In this document: piece by piece, positions 16,561 to 28,000 of the stretch
How positions within the stretch are numbered: position 1 is the stretch's first letter
Layout of the letters: each line of letters starts with the position of its first letter
Origin: Aquimarina agarivorans
GTDB taxonomy: Bacteria; Bacteroidota; Bacteroidia; Flavobacteriales; Flavobacteriaceae
Length of the DNA: 64,000 nucleotides
Direction of reading: 5' to 3'
Assembly: GCF_000218485.1 (NCBI RefSeq)
Contig: NZ_AFPB01000152.1
Span: forward strand, 1-64,000
Made by a program: the position numbers and the translations under genes
The notes under the pieces: generated by a model
Database searches by the model: none
What the model saw: the letters and a program-made list of their open reading frames with translations, nothing else
Told to the model about the DNA's origin: nothing

Positions 16561-16631
16561 GAGGCGTTGTTTAATAAATACTCAGGCAGATTCATAAAAA
16601 TTTTGATCTAAATAAAATACCTATAAATTTC

Positions 16632-17642
16632 CTAACTAGATACAATAGCATTGATCTGTTGTTTAAATGCAGCTTCATTATTTAGGAATTTTACTTTAAT
16701 AGGCAAGTAGAACAGTTTTTCTTTTAGTATTTCAATGTCCTTCAAACGCATAAAATCCTTTTGAGTAGTGAGTATAAATTGATGGGAACTAATTTTTTTA
16801 ATTTCACGATCCGAAAACACATGGTGGTCAGGAAAATTCAAGTGAACAAACGTAGCTTCTAACTCATTCAAATGATTAACTAAAGGGGTGGGGTTTGCAA
16901 TACCAGTGACCAGGCAAAAGGTGTTTTCTGTAAATTTTTCCAAATTCAACTTACTAGTGTTGGAATGAACAGTTTCTGCGTAAGCAATACCAGTAAAATA
17001 AACGCTTTGATGGGCAAGCGGATTTAGTTTGGTTATTATTTTTTGCTGTAGGTGGTCGCTCAAATTTAAAGGACATTTGGTGACAACAATAATAGTTGCT
17101 CTTGCTGCTGCCGAAATGGGTTCTCTAAGATCTCCAGAGGGAAGCATACAGTCATCAGGATATAAATTGTAATGGGTGGTCAATAAAATTTGTAATCCAG
17201 CAGTTACCTTTCGATGTTGAAAAGCATCGTCTAAAATGATGACTTCAGGTTTTGGTTTTAGTTTGCGTAGTTGGTTAATGCCGTTTCTGCGCTCAGCATC
17301 AACTGCAACTGTAATATTTGGATAAGTCGTTTTGAATTGCAAAGGTTCATCGCCAATTTCAAGAGCCGTGCTATTGGTGTTAGCTAACTGAAAACCTGTA
17401 GTACTGCGTTTATAGCCTCTACTTAATGTGGCAATACGTTTTTCATTTTGCAAAATGTCAATTAGGTAAGCTACAAAAGGAGATTTTCCTGTGCCTCCAA
17501 CGCTAAGGTTACCTACGGTGATTAGTGGAAAATTATAGGTTTGGCTTTTAAAAATGTTCCAATCGTACATTTTTTTTATAGTCAAAGCCCCCCAATAATA
17601 AAAGGGATTAAGTGGCCATAGTAATTTTCTTGAAAATTTCAT
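16632..17642 (-). CDS. lpxK: Tetraacyldisaccharide 4'-kinase
   Basis: Phosphorylates the 4' position of the lipid A disaccharide at the inner membrane. The 336 residues from the ATG at 17642 (MKFSRKLLWPLNPFYYWGAL) match the family, with an N-terminal membrane-associating helix and the P-loop GNLSVGGTGKSPF (45-56). DDAFQHR follows as the conserved aspartate region. Upstream in-frame sequence would add 47 residues with no family match, so the later start is preferred. It is divergent from the NIF3-like gene, which starts 120 bases away. Confidence 0.94.
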   Translation of the reverse strand: MKFSRKLLWPLNPFYYWGALTIKKMYDWNIFKSQTYNFPLITVGNLSVGGTGKSPFVAYLIDILQNEKRIATLSRGYKRSTTGFQLANTNSTALEIGDEPLQFKTTYPNITVAVDAERRNGINQLRKLKPKPEVIILDDAFQHRKVTAGLQILLTTHYNLYPDDCMLPSGDLREPISAAARATIIVVTKCPLNLSDHLQQKIITKLNPLAHQSVYFTGIAYAETVHSNTSKLNLEKFTENTFCLVTGIANPTPLVNHLNELEATFVHLNFPDHHVFSDREIKKISSHQFILTTQKDFMRLKDIEILKEKLFYLPIKVKFLNNEAAFKQQINAIVSS

Positions 17643-17761
17643 GTTTACGAAATTACATATAAAGTCTTTATTGTAAAAAAAATACCTAAGAACCGAATAG
17701 ATATTTTTTAACTTGCTATTAAAGTTCAAACGAGCACTAATTTGATTTGAATAAAATAAAT

Positions 17762-18877
17762 ATGACAGTAAAAGAAATAACACAACTATTCGAACAGAAA
17801 GTGCCTTTGCATTATGCGGAAAGTTTTGATAATGTAGGGCTTTTGGTAGGGGATGTCAATCAAAAAGTAACCAACATACTTGTAACTTTGGATGCGTTAG
17901 AGGCGGTAATTGAGGAGGCAATAGCTAAAAATTGCAATTTAATTGTGTGTTTTCATCCAATAGTTTTTAAGGGGTTAAAAAAAATTACAGGTAAGGATTA
18001 TGTAGAACGTGTGGTGATCAAAGCCATACAACATAATATAGCGATTTATGCAATGCACACCGCTTTGGATAATCATTGGCAAGGGGTGAATAAAATGATT
18101 TGTGATAAGTTGCAATTACGTAATCAACACATTTTGATGCCTAAAAAGGAAACAATAAAAAAGTTAACTGTTTTTGTTCCCAAGGCTAGTTTTGTTAATG
18201 TTAGAGAAGCACTTTTTTCTGCTGGAGCAGGAAGTATTGGAAATTACGAATCGTGTAGTTTTTACAACGAAGGAGTAGGAAGTTATAAAGGAGGAAAGGA
18301 ATCAAACCCGGTGCTTGGTAAAAAAGGAGAATACCATGAAGAAAATGAGGTGCATTTACAAGTAACTTTTGCTTCACATTTAAAATCTAAAGTAATAAGC
18401 CAAATGTTAAAAGCACATCCGTATGAAGAGGTAGCTTATGAAGTAACTACTTTGGAGAATGTAAATCAAAAAATTGGCATGGGAATGGTAGGTGAATTGT
18501 CTGAAACATTATCAGAAACTGAAGCGTTAGCGTTGGTAAAAAAAGTTTTTAAAACTCAAGGGATCCGACACAGTGAATTTTTAGGGATACCAATACAAAA
18601 AATAGCTGTTTTAGGCGGGAGTGGAGCATTTGCAATTGAAAGCGCAAAAGCTTCTGGAGCACAATTATTTATAACCTCGGATGTTAAGTATCACGAGTTT
18701 TTTCAGGCTGAAAAAAAGTTGGTTGTAGCTGATATTGGACATTATGAGTCGGAGCAGTTCACAAAAAACTTAATTGTATCGATACTTACGAAAAAAATCA
18801 GTAATTTTGCACCTGCCTATAATTCAGGCAATATCATATTATCGGATACAAACACCAATCCTATTAAGTATTTTTAA
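17762..18877 (+). CDS. NIF3-like dinuclear metal-centre protein
   Basis: A 371-residue member of the NIF3/YbgI (DUF34) family, which forms hexameric toroids with a two-metal site. Family function is debated; a GTP cyclohydrolase I type 2 label is often applied without proof. The metal-site regions are visible: CFHPIVFKGLKKI, the TALDNHWQGVN segment, and near the C-terminus FITSDVKYHEF and ADIGHYESEQF. The insertion in the middle (~130-230) is the PII-like domain usual in longer members. The ATG at 17762 gives MTVKEITQLFEQ, the standard start. The coiled-coil gene follows 3 bases after the stop, an arrangement conserved in Flavobacteriia. Confidence 0.93.
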   Translation: MTVKEITQLFEQKVPLHYAESFDNVGLLVGDVNQKVTNILVTLDALEAVIEEAIAKNCNLIVCFHPIVFKGLKKITGKDYVERVVIKAIQHNIAIYAMHTALDNHWQGVNKMICDKLQLRNQHILMPKKETIKKLTVFVPKASFVNVREALFSAGAGSIGNYESCSFYNEGVGSYKGGKESNPVLGKKGEYHEENEVHLQVTFASHLKSKVISQMLKAHPYEEVAYEVTTLENVNQKIGMGMVGELSETLSETEALALVKKVFKTQGIRHSEFLGIPIQKIAVLGGSGAFAIESAKASGAQLFITSDVKYHEFFQAEKKLVVADIGHYESEQFTKNLIVSILTKKISNFAPAYNSGNIILSDTNTNPIKYF

Positions 18878-18880
18878 TAT

Positions 18881-19657
18881 ATGGCTAAGAAAGAAGTTAC
18901 TGTTGAAGAAAAGTTAAGAGCATTATACGATCTGCAACTTATAGACTCAAGAATTGATGAAATTGCGGCTATCCGTGGAGAGCTTCCTTTAGAGGTAGAG
19001 GATCTTCAGGACGAGGTAGCAGGTTTACATACTAGGTTGGAAAAATTAAAAATCGATCTAAGCACAGTTGATGATTCCATAAAAGCGAAAAAAATAGCTA
19101 TTGATGAATCAAAGCAACTGATTACAAAATATCAAGAGCAACAAAAAAATGTGCGTAATAACAGGGAGTTTAATTCTTTAAGTAAAGAAATTGAATTTCA
19201 GGAATTGGAAATTGAACTTTCTGAAAAACACATAAAGGAATTTAAAGCGCAAATAGTTCAGAAAAAAGAAGTAATTGCTCAAACTGAGCAACGTATTTCG
19301 GATCGTACAACGCATTTGGATCATAAAAAAGCAGAATTGGATGATATTATGGCGGAAACTCAGAAAGAAGAGGAGGCTTTATTAAAAAAATCTGAAGATT
19401 TTGAAAAGAAGATTGAAGATCGTTTAGTGTCTGCATATAAACGCATACGCACTAATGTAAAGAATGGTTTAGCGGTAGTGCCTGTGGAAAGAGGAGCTTC
19501 TGGAGGTTCATATTTCACCATTCCGCCACAAGTACAAGCTGAAATAGCGTCGAGGAGAAAAATTATAACCGATGAACATAGCGGCCGTATTTTAGTTGAT
19601 TTAGAACTAGCAACTGAAGAAGGAGAGAAAATGGGAAAAATATTTGCTAAATTTTAG
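18881..19657 (+). CDS. Coiled-coil protein of the CT398/zinc-ribbon family, cysteines lost
   Basis: A 258-residue cytosolic protein. Residues ~10-180 are a long charged coiled coil. The C-terminal 60 residues correspond to the C4 zinc ribbon of this family, with the flanking FTIPPQVQAEI and SGRILVD segments kept, but the protein contains no cysteine at all, so zinc cannot be bound in the usual way. Its function is unknown; it lies in a tight operon with the NIF3-like gene (3-base gap). A strong terminator ends the operon. I recall the same Cys-less ribbon from other Flavobacteriia, so this is probably a lineage trait rather than local decay. Confidence 0.85.
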   Translation: MAKKEVTVEEKLRALYDLQLIDSRIDEIAAIRGELPLEVEDLQDEVAGLHTRLEKLKIDLSTVDDSIKAKKIAIDESKQLITKYQEQQKNVRNNREFNSLSKEIEFQELEIELSEKHIKEFKAQIVQKKEVIAQTEQRISDRTTHLDHKKAELDDIMAETQKEEEALLKKSEDFEKKIEDRLVSAYKRIRTNVKNGLAVVPVERGASGGSYFTIPPQVQAEIASRRKIITDEHSGRILVDLELATEEGEKMGKIFAKF

Positions 19658-20341
19658 TAGTATTTAAATTATCCTAATAATTAACGAAAAACCCGAGTAA
19701 TTTTATTACTCGGGTTTTTTGTGTTTAAGTGGTTTGATTTGATGTAAAAATGTTTCGGTGAGTTTAAATTCGTAATAGTGTCACTGTACTCCATAATGCA
19801 GTTTGTTGTTTTGAAAAAAAAGAGTGACAATCCAAATAGTTTTGTAAAGAAGTTTTATGATTTTTTAGTATGGATGAGGTAAACTGTAAATAAGTTTGGT
19901 TGAAAATAAAATTGTTTGTGTTTGGGTTTAATCGAATATTCTTACGGATTTTTGTAGTTCTTTCATTGTATTCACTGATTGTAATTTTTTTTAACCCTTA
20001 GTTAGTAAGATAATTCCTTCTTTTTATAAAGGTTAAAACTATATAATTGTAAATAAGAAGATTAGGTGTAAGACAAGTCTAGGTAGTAGTGATTTGATTT
20101 TGTGTGTTTCAAAACAATGATAAACAAAGGGTTATATTTTTTTGTTGTTTAGTTAATGTAGGAGTATTCTTAAGCAAAATAGGTATAACGTTTTATTGAA
20201 ATAATAATTTTTTTTTGATAATATAACAATTGTAAGGGGTTAAAAATATAATAAGATTATTATTTTAAATAAATAATTGTATTTTTGATTGTGTAATGTA
20301 TGTATACGTGCGTTTAAAAACAAATTAACTAAACTATTTTT
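19658..20341. other. 684-base leader region of the SusC gene
   Basis: After the terminator at 19687-19720 come about 620 AT-rich bases without a credible reading frame on either strand. No clear TAnnTTTG box could be fixed. The unusually long stretch suggests a long 5' leader or distant regulator sites for the SusC operon. Confidence 0.5.
19687..19720 (+). terminator. Rho-independent terminator of the NIF3 operon
   Basis: A perfect 10-bp stem (ACCCGAGTAA, 19691-19700, with TTACTCGGGT, 19706-19715), 5-nt loop, flanked by AAAA and followed by TTTTT. It begins 29 bases past the coiled-coil gene stop. Confidence 0.92.
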
Positions 20342-23300
20342 ATGAGAACAAAAACTAAAAAAGGTCTGGTGAATTTCAAGCGAAAGAGGAGCTTGGGTTC
20401 AGTAGTGCCATTACTGTTTTTAGCAACAGGATTTAATGTAGTTTCTGCAAATGGAATTGAAGCTTTACATAAATACGAAAACGATAAAGTTAATGTGGTA
20501 GTTCAGACTATTACAGGAACTATTGTTGATGCCGATGGGATTCCGTTGCCAGGTGCAACTGTAGTTATAAAAGGAACTAGTAAAGGAACACAAACAGATT
20601 TTGATGGGAACTTTATTATTGATGCCAATGCGGGTGATGTATTAGAAATTTCTTATGTTGGTTTTAAAACTCAAGAAATTGTTATTGGTGATCAGGCAAC
20701 GATAAGCATAGCATTAGAGCAGGATATTGATGCGTTAACGGAGGTAGTTGTCGTTGGTTATGGAAAAGTTAAAAAGAGTGATTTAACTGGTGCGGTGGCA
20801 AAAGTAACAGATAAAGCATTTGAAGAACAGCCTATTTCACGTGTCGAAGACGCTTTACAAGGACGTTTGTCTGGTGTTACTGTTGCTCAGTCTAATGGTA
20901 CTCCTGGATCGGACACAAAAATAAGAGTGAGAGGTGTTAATTCGGTAACTGGAGCAAATGCGCCTTTAGTGATTGTTGATGGTATTTTTGGTGGTGATTT
21001 ACGAACAATCAATCCCAATAATATCGCTTCGATCGAAGTTTTAAAAGATGCATCTTCATTGGCTTTATATGGGTCAAGAGGGTCTAATGGAGTTATATTG
21101 GTAACTACGAAAAAAGGTAAGGGTAAGCCTAAAGTTGAAGTTGATTATTTTACATCTGTAGCTCAATTGGCTAATTCTTATGATAATCGATTATCATCAG
21201 GAGAATTCGCAAGAAGAAGAAATGCTAATGCAACTGGAGGAGCAATATTTAGTGAAGAAGAAATAAGAAACTTAGATGCTAATCCAATTGATTATGAAGA
21301 TGAATTATTTCGTTCAGCTACAACAAACAATATTCAGTTATCTGTAAGTGGAGGAGATGATAAAATTAATTATTTTATCTCAGGTAATTATGTCAATCAA
21401 GAGGGTATAATGATTACAAATGAGTTTGAAAGGTACTCATTGAGGTCAAATCTACAATCAAAAATTAATGATAAACTTAAAGTAGGACTTAATTTGTATG
21501 CTAATAGAGAAACAGACATAAATAATCCAAATATTTTTAATAGAACCTTTGGTGGACCAGTAGTTCAAGCTTTAACTACAGACCCTACTGAGCCAGTATT
21601 TAATTCTGATGGGTCTTTAAATATTACAGGTTTTAGATTTGGTAACTTGGATGCTACTTCATACATAGCTGATATTAGAAGAAGCGATTTGCAAAGGCAA
21701 ACCGATAGAATAAACACTAATATAAATTTGGAGTATAAAATTTTCGAACCATTAACCTATAAATTACTTGTTGGTTTATCTTTAAGAAATAGAAGCAATG
21801 AGTTTTTAATTAAGGAAAGTACAGGCTTAAATGATATTTCTAATAGGGCAGAAGTTAGAAATGAAAAGTTTAGTGAATATCAATTTACAAATATTTTAAA
21901 CTATAACAAATCATTCGGTAACCATAATTTGGACGCTATTGCTGTATATGAATTTCAAGCTAGTGAGAGTAGTGATAACACCTCAACATTTGCAAATATA
22001 TCTGGAGACATAAATGATGTTGCATTGTTAGATACATCAACTACTGTTGAACAGAGAAATTTTGCAAGTAACTTTGGAGAGAGTGGAATTCAATCCTTTT
22101 TAGGAAGATTAAACTACAATTATAATGGAAGTTTATACATAACTGGTGCATTACGTATCGATGAGTCTTCTCGATTTCTACCAGATGAAAGAGTTGGTTA
22201 TTTCCCTTCTGCTGCTCTGGCTTATAGTTTTAAAAAAATGACATTCATTGAAAATAGCTCAGTGTTTAATGATTTAAAATTAAGAACAAGTTGGGGGCAA
22301 GTTGGGAATCAAAATGTACCAGCAGGTGCTTTTAATGATTTAAGAACTCCAAATCCAGGAACAACTATACCTATTTTAAGAAGGTTCGGAAATCCTGATA
22401 TTACTTGGGAGACTACAACCCAAATTGATGCAGGTATTGATGTTTCTTTATTTAATAATAGACTTAATTTTTCATTTGATTATTTCAATAAAGTTACGGA
22501 TGATTTACTTCTTAGAAGGTTTTTTGACTTAAGAGTTGATGCAGAATTATTTACATTTGAAAATATTGGAGAAGTTGAAAATAAAGGGTTTGATATCGCT
22601 TTAAATGGTGATATAATTGATACAGAAAATTTCACATGGAATTCTGGATTAGTTTTTTCCTTTGTAGAAAACGAAGTGACAAAGCTTTTTGATGATTTTA
22701 CTGAAATTAGACAAAATGTTAGAGCTGTTGATAATATCAATGCCCCAATTAATATTGTAGAATTAGGTGCTCCATTAGGGCAATTTAGAGGTGCTACTTT
22801 TGCTGGAATTAATGATGCCGGTGAATCTACATATGTAGGTGTAGATGCTGATGGTAATGTAGCAACGGGTTCTTTAAGTGAAGGAGTCACTCCTGATTTA
22901 GGAGTAATTGGTAATGGAACTCCTACTACAACTTGGGGGTTCAACAACACATTCACATACAAAAATTTAGATCTTAATATTTTTATTAGAGGAGCTCATG
23001 GTTTTGATGTATACAATCAAGTCGCAGCAGCATTAGATAGTAATGCTAATGGTAATTTTAGAAACACATTAGTAAATACACCCGACATTACAGGAAATTT
23101 ATTGAATTCTTCTAAATATGTCGAAAATGGTGGTTTTGTAAGGTTGAGTAATCTATCTTTAGCATACACAATTAGAAATCCATTCAAAGGATTAAGCTCT
23201 GCTAAAATATCCGTTAGTGGTCAAAATCTATTATTAATCACTGATTACAGTGGATATGATCCAGAAGTTTCATCGTCTAACCCATTTGGTCAGAACGAAT

Positions 23301-23395
23301 CTGGTCAAGACAACTCAGATGTATCTTCTGGTATAGATTTAGGAGCTATTCCTAATCCAAGAACTATAACTTTAGGTCTTAAATTAAGTTTTTAA
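20342..23395 (+). CDS. SusC/RagA-type TonB-linked outer-membrane protein
   Basis: A 1017-residue TonB-dependent transporter that forms the outer-membrane barrel of a SusCD complex and imports oligosaccharides or peptides. The N-terminus has an extended signal sequence (~1-37). A carboxypeptidase-regulatory-like domain follows (~58-118, GTIVDADGIPLPGATVVIKG). Then come the TonB-box/plug region (ALTEVVVVGYG, KKSDLTGAVAKV) and the SusC signature IRVRGVNSV...VDGIFGGDL, and the barrel ends LGLKLSF with a terminal aromatic. The SusD gene starts 19 bases downstream. No glycoside hydrolase, HTCS or anti-sigma gene is adjacent, so the substrate is open. Confidence 0.95.
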   Translation: MRTKTKKGLVNFKRKRSLGSVVPLLFLATGFNVVSANGIEALHKYENDKVNVVVQTITGTIVDADGIPLPGATVVIKGTSKGTQTDFDGNFIIDANAGDVLEISYVGFKTQEIVIGDQATISIALEQDIDALTEVVVVGYGKVKKSDLTGAVAKVTDKAFEEQPISRVEDALQGRLSGVTVAQSNGTPGSDTKIRVRGVNSVTGANAPLVIVDGIFGGDLRTINPNNIASIEVLKDASSLALYGSRGSNGVILVTTKKGKGKPKVEVDYFTSVAQLANSYDNRLSSGEFARRRNANATGGAIFSEEEIRNLDANPIDYEDELFRSATTNNIQLSVSGGDDKINYFISGNYVNQEGIMITNEFERYSLRSNLQSKINDKLKVGLNLYANRETDINNPNIFNRTFGGPVVQALTTDPTEPVFNSDGSLNITGFRFGNLDATSYIADIRRSDLQRQTDRINTNINLEYKIFEPLTYKLLVGLSLRNRSNEFLIKESTGLNDISNRAEVRNEKFSEYQFTNILNYNKSFGNHNLDAIAVYEFQASESSDNTSTFANISGDINDVALLDTSTTVEQRNFASNFGESGIQSFLGRLNYNYNGSLYITGALRIDESSRFLPDERVGYFPSAALAYSFKKMTFIENSSVFNDLKLRTSWGQVGNQNVPAGAFNDLRTPNPGTTIPILRRFGNPDITWETTTQIDAGIDVSLFNNRLNFSFDYFNKVTDDLLLRRFFDLRVDAELFTFENIGEVENKGFDIALNGDIIDTENFTWNSGLVFSFVENEVTKLFDDFTEIRQNVRAVDNINAPINIVELGAPLGQFRGATFAGINDAGESTYVGVDADGNVATGSLSEGVTPDLGVIGNGTPTTTWGFNNTFTYKNLDLNIFIRGAHGFDVYNQVAAALDSNANGNFRNTLVNTPDITGNLLNSSKYVENGGFVRLSNLSLAYTIRNPFKGLSSAKISVSGQNLLLITDYSGYDPEVSSSNPFGQNESGQDNSDVSSGIDLGAIPNPRTITLGLKLSF

Positions 23396-23414
23396 TCAAA
23401 TATTTATTTTTATT

Positions 23415-24995
23415 ATGTATAGAGTTTTAATAAAAAAATATAATAGTAAAGTACTTCGTTTTTTAGTCTTTTCTTTACTATGTTTTTCGCAATATAGTTG
23501 CTCTGAATTATTAGATGATTTAGGAGACAACTCAGATACAGATGTAACAGCTGCTCCATCAAACCCAGAAGAATTAAATGAAGCAGTTTTGGGAGTTTAT
23601 GATGCTTTTTTAACGGCAAATCAGCTCAATGATCTTGTGGCGCCAGCTTGGGCTGGTGACGATATTACTGTAATTAGTGCCAAGACTGATTTTGCACAGA
23701 ATGAAACGAGACAGGTTTCAGCAGCTAATGGTAGAAATTTAACGTCATGGAGAAATCTTCAAATTATGCTTTCAAGAGCTAATGAGAATATCGAAATATT
23801 AGAACCTTTAGTTGAGTCACCAGCAGTAGGTCAATCCGAAGAAGAGACTGCTTTATTAAATATTTATTTACATGAGCTAAAATTTTTAAGAGCTTATGTT
23901 TGGCATCAATTTTTAAGAGTATTTGGTAAAGCTCCCTTAGTAGTATCTAGGTTAATTCCTGTAGATAATTTGAGCGATCCATTAGAAGTATATTTGCAAA
24001 TAGAAAAAGATTTATTAGATGCAGAGGAAGTTATTCCTAATTTACACCCAGGGACAGTTTTTGCAGAAGAGGGTGTGCCATCAGGAGAACGCCCAAATAA
24101 AGGTACGATAAGAGCTTTTTTAGCAAGAGTTTATATAGATTGGGCAGGATTTCCAGTTAAAGATGTTTCAAAATATGCTTTAGCTGCTGAAAAGGCAAAA
24201 TTAGTTATTGATAACAAGGCTGTTCATGGTTTTGATCTTTTAGATGATTTGAATGATTTGTGGCTATTGGAAAATAGATTTAATAAAGAAAGTGTTTTTG
24301 CATTAACATACAACGCTGATCAACAAAATAGAGATAACAGAAAGTATGGTCAAGTTGGTTTACCAGGTCAAGTACCATTAAATGGTTGGGATGAGACATT
24401 TGCAGAAGTAAGGTTTTTTGAAGATTTTCCAGAAGGAGTTAGAAAAGAAGTTACATTTAGGCAAGATTTGATTGATGAATTTCCAAATTTTGAAACGATA
24501 CAAGCTCCTGTTTATTCAAAAATTGCAGGGCCTTTAGGAGACCTGCCTAATGGATCTTTTGCTACTAATAGAAGTGACTTTTTAATTAGATTTGCAGATG
24601 TATTATTGATGTTTGCAGAAGCTTCTGGTAGATCAGGAAGTGTTACTGCCGATGCTTGGGAAGCTTTAAATCAAGTGCGCCGTAGAGCAGAAGGCTTGCC
24701 TTTTTCTGTACCAAATGCTACCGTTGATGTTACTACGGGTGATCTAGGAGAATTGGCCTTTACTGAACGTAAATGGGAGTTAGCAGGTGAATGGTTAAGA
24801 TGGTATGATTTAGTCAGATTAGAAAGAGTTGAGCAAGCTTTAAAAGATGAAGCGAGACAACCATTAGTTACTCGAAATAGTGAAGGGAATTTATTGGAAA
24901 TCAATAATCCAGCTGTAGGAAGTTTAGACACTAATAATTATTTTGCGCCTATTCCAGCTGAAATTATTTCTGAAAATCCTGGATTTGCAAATTAA
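23415..24995 (+). CDS. SusD/RagB-family substrate-binding lipoprotein
   Basis: A 526-residue surface lipoprotein that caps the SusC barrel and captures substrate. The signal peptide ends in a lipobox (FSQYSC) with Cys at about residue 29, followed by an acidic stretch (ELLDDLGD). The TPR-like helical core is evident (AFLARVYIDWAG). The RagB/SusD C-terminal signature is FADVLLMFAEA...ALNQVRRRAEG and ELAFTERKWELAGEWLRWYDLVR. A mid-length terminator follows, so the downstream VCBS gene may be read through or separately expressed. Confidence 0.95.
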   Translation: MYRVLIKKYNSKVLRFLVFSLLCFSQYSCSELLDDLGDNSDTDVTAAPSNPEELNEAVLGVYDAFLTANQLNDLVAPAWAGDDITVISAKTDFAQNETRQVSAANGRNLTSWRNLQIMLSRANENIEILEPLVESPAVGQSEEETALLNIYLHELKFLRAYVWHQFLRVFGKAPLVVSRLIPVDNLSDPLEVYLQIEKDLLDAEEVIPNLHPGTVFAEEGVPSGERPNKGTIRAFLARVYIDWAGFPVKDVSKYALAAEKAKLVIDNKAVHGFDLLDDLNDLWLLENRFNKESVFALTYNADQQNRDNRKYGQVGLPGQVPLNGWDETFAEVRFFEDFPEGVRKEVTFRQDLIDEFPNFETIQAPVYSKIAGPLGDLPNGSFATNRSDFLIRFADVLLMFAEASGRSGSVTADAWEALNQVRRRAEGLPFSVPNATVDVTTGDLGELAFTERKWELAGEWLRWYDLVRLERVEQALKDEARQPLVTRNSEGNLLEINNPAVGSLDTNNYFAPIPAEIISENPGFAN

Positions 24996-25018
24996 TTTTT
25001 ATTATTTTAAATTTAATA

Positions 25019-25050
25019 ACGGTAAGTTTTAAAAAGCTTGCCGTTTTTTT
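25019..25050 (+). terminator. Terminator after the SusD gene
   Basis: ACGGTAAG (25019-25026) pairs with CTTGCCGT (25037-25044) with one wobble; seven T follow the CCG. It lies 24 bases past the SusD stop and 30 bases before the VCBS gene. Confidence 0.75.
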
Positions 25051-25080
25051 GTATTATATAAGTACTATTATAAATACCCT

Positions 25081-28000
25081 ATGTTTTTTAAAAATTTAAT
25101 GAGTTGCTCTTTACTATTTATCTTTTTTTTGTCCTGCAAAAAAGAGACAAAAAAAAATGCTAATGAACAAATAGATAACAAAAAAGAAACAGAAGTGGTA
25201 ATTGAAAATAAATTGTTTTCACAAGTAAAGCCTCAAAATTCAAAAATTACCTTCCAAAACAAACTTACAGAAGATTTAGATTTCAACTATTATCAATACA
25301 TGTATTCCTATATAGGTGCTGGAATAGCTTCTGGTGATTTTAATAATGATGGTCTAGAAGACTTGTTTTTTGTATCTAATAGTAATGCGTGTAAACTATA
25401 TAAGAATAAAGGAAGTCTAGTTTTTGAAGACGTTTCTTTAAATACGAATATTAACCCTCAAAAAGGTTTCAACACAGGGGTGACTACTGTAGATATTAAT
25501 AATGATAGTTTATTGGATATATATATAGTTAGAGGTGGTTTGGATAGTTCAGAGGGCAAATTTGAAAACTTGCTTTACATTAATCAGGGCGGTTTTAAAT
25601 TCAAAGAAGAAGCAAAAAAGTATGGATTGAATGATGCCAATAGAGGTATCCAAGCCACTTTTTTTGATATGGATAATGACAATGATTTGGATGTATTTAT
25701 ATCAAATACCCCAGACATTGATGGGAAAACAAAAAATATTGTCGATTTAAATAAGCAACAAAAAAATCCAGCTACGCAAAAATTATTGGGGAATGATAAA
25801 TTATATGAAAATTTAGGCAATGGTAAGTTTAAAGATGTTTCGATAAAAGCGGGCTTACATTATGACATAGGTTTTGGCTTAAATCCGCAAGTTAGTGATT
25901 TAAATGGAGACGGTTTTCTGGATATTTATGTGTGCAATGATTTTAAAGTACCCGATTTTGCCTACATAAATAACGGAAATGGAACATTTACCGATAAGCG
26001 TGATGAATTGTTTAAACATATTTCTCATAATAGTATGGGGAGCGATATTGTAGATATTAATAATGATGGGAAGTTTGATGTTTTAACATTAGATATGAAC
26101 CCTGAAGATTATTTGAGATCAAAAACAACCATGTCGATGACTTCCATACCAAAATTTGAGCAAATGGTTGCCAATAATTACCACCATCAGTACATGCATA
26201 ATATGCTGCAAGTCAATAATGGGAATAGTACCTTTAGTGAGGTATCAAATTTGTCAGGTATGGCAAATACCGATTGGAGTTGGTCAATTTTGGCAGCGGA
26301 TTTAGACTTAGATGGGTTTGAAGATATGTATGTAACAAATGGCGTATTCAGAGATGTAATTGATCAAGATACTACTCAAGAAATATTAAAAATCCTTAGA
26401 AAAAATAGAAGGAAACCAACTAAAGAAGATTTTTTACAATTCACTAAAATGTTACCGCAACAAAAATTGAAAAATTATTTCTTTAAAAATAATGGTAATT
26501 TATCATTTACTAATACTACCGAAGACTGGAGCGATATTGAACCTACATTTTCTAATGGAGCTATTTATGTGGATTTAGATAATGATGGAGATTTAGAAGT
26601 TGTTACTAATAACATAAATGAAACAGCAACGATATTAAAAAATAATGCTGTAGAATTAAATAAAGGAAATTTTTTTAAAGCTAAATTTTGTTGGACCAAA
26701 AGAAAATAGCGATGGACAAGGAGTAAAGGCTACGCTACATACAAATACAGGAAAAAAATATACTAGACAGTTAATTAATACTAGAGGTTTTTTATCTTCA
26801 GTTTCTTCGACCTTACATTTCGGGATTCCTAAAGGAGATAGTATTACAAAGGTGAATATACAATGGTTAGATGGCAAATCACAATTACTAACTGATGTGG
26901 CGGTGAACATAACGGTTAGTGTTGGATATATAAATAGTACTAAGACAAAAGTTAATAAAGAAACATTAGAACCTATTTTTAAAGAAGATTCATTTAAATA
27001 TAGTCATAATGATCCTTATTTTAACGATTATAAATTACAATTGTTATTGCCTTATAAATATTCGCAATTAGGTCCAGCCAAAGCAGTAGGCGATGTTAAT
27101 GGAGATGGAGTAGAAGATGTTTTTTTAGGAGGAGGATTTGAGCAAGAGGCTACATTACTTTTAGGAATTAAAAATGGACGTTTTACAAGAAAGGCTCAAA
27201 AAGATTTTGCAACGGATGCAAGATATGAGGATATATCAGCTACTTTTTTTGATGCGGATAAAGATGGCGATATAGACTTGTATGTAGGTTCTGGAAGTTA
27301 TGAGTTTTCACCACGCTCCAGAGGATTATTGGATCGATATTACGAGAATGATGGAAAGGGTATTTTTACTAAAAAGGCAGCTATCCCAGAATTAAACACA
27401 GTTACGACTGCAGTGGTTACCGGAGATTATGATGGTGACGGGGATCAAGATATATTTGTGGGGAGTGGTGTTGTTCCTGCAAAATATCCTAACTCGGGAT
27501 CTAGCTACTTATTAAAAAATGAAAATGGGAAGTTTAGTATTGCTAACAAAGAAGTAGGTATTAATAATTTAGGAATGCTAAAAGATGCTGTATTTGAGGA
27601 TATTAATAAAGATGGAAAATTAGATTTAATAGTAGCAGGAGAATGGACAGGTGTTCAAGTTTTATTAAATAAAAATGGAAAGTTTGTAAAGGCTGAGCAA
27701 TACAAAAAATTAGAAGAAACAAAAGCTTGGTGGAATAAAATTTTGGTTGAAGATGTAGACAATGATGGTGACTTGGACATCATAGCAGGTAATTTGGGGT
27801 TGAATACGAAGTTTCATGCAAATAAGGAAAAACCATTTCATGTGTATGCCAAGGATTTTGATGCCAATGGTGTAGAAGATATTGTATTAGCAAAAGATTA
27901 CAAAGGCAAGCAAGTGCCCGTTCGTGGGCGTACCTGCACATCGCAACAAATGCCACATATAGCTAAAAAAATTCCAACATTTGAAGAGTTTGCCAACCTT

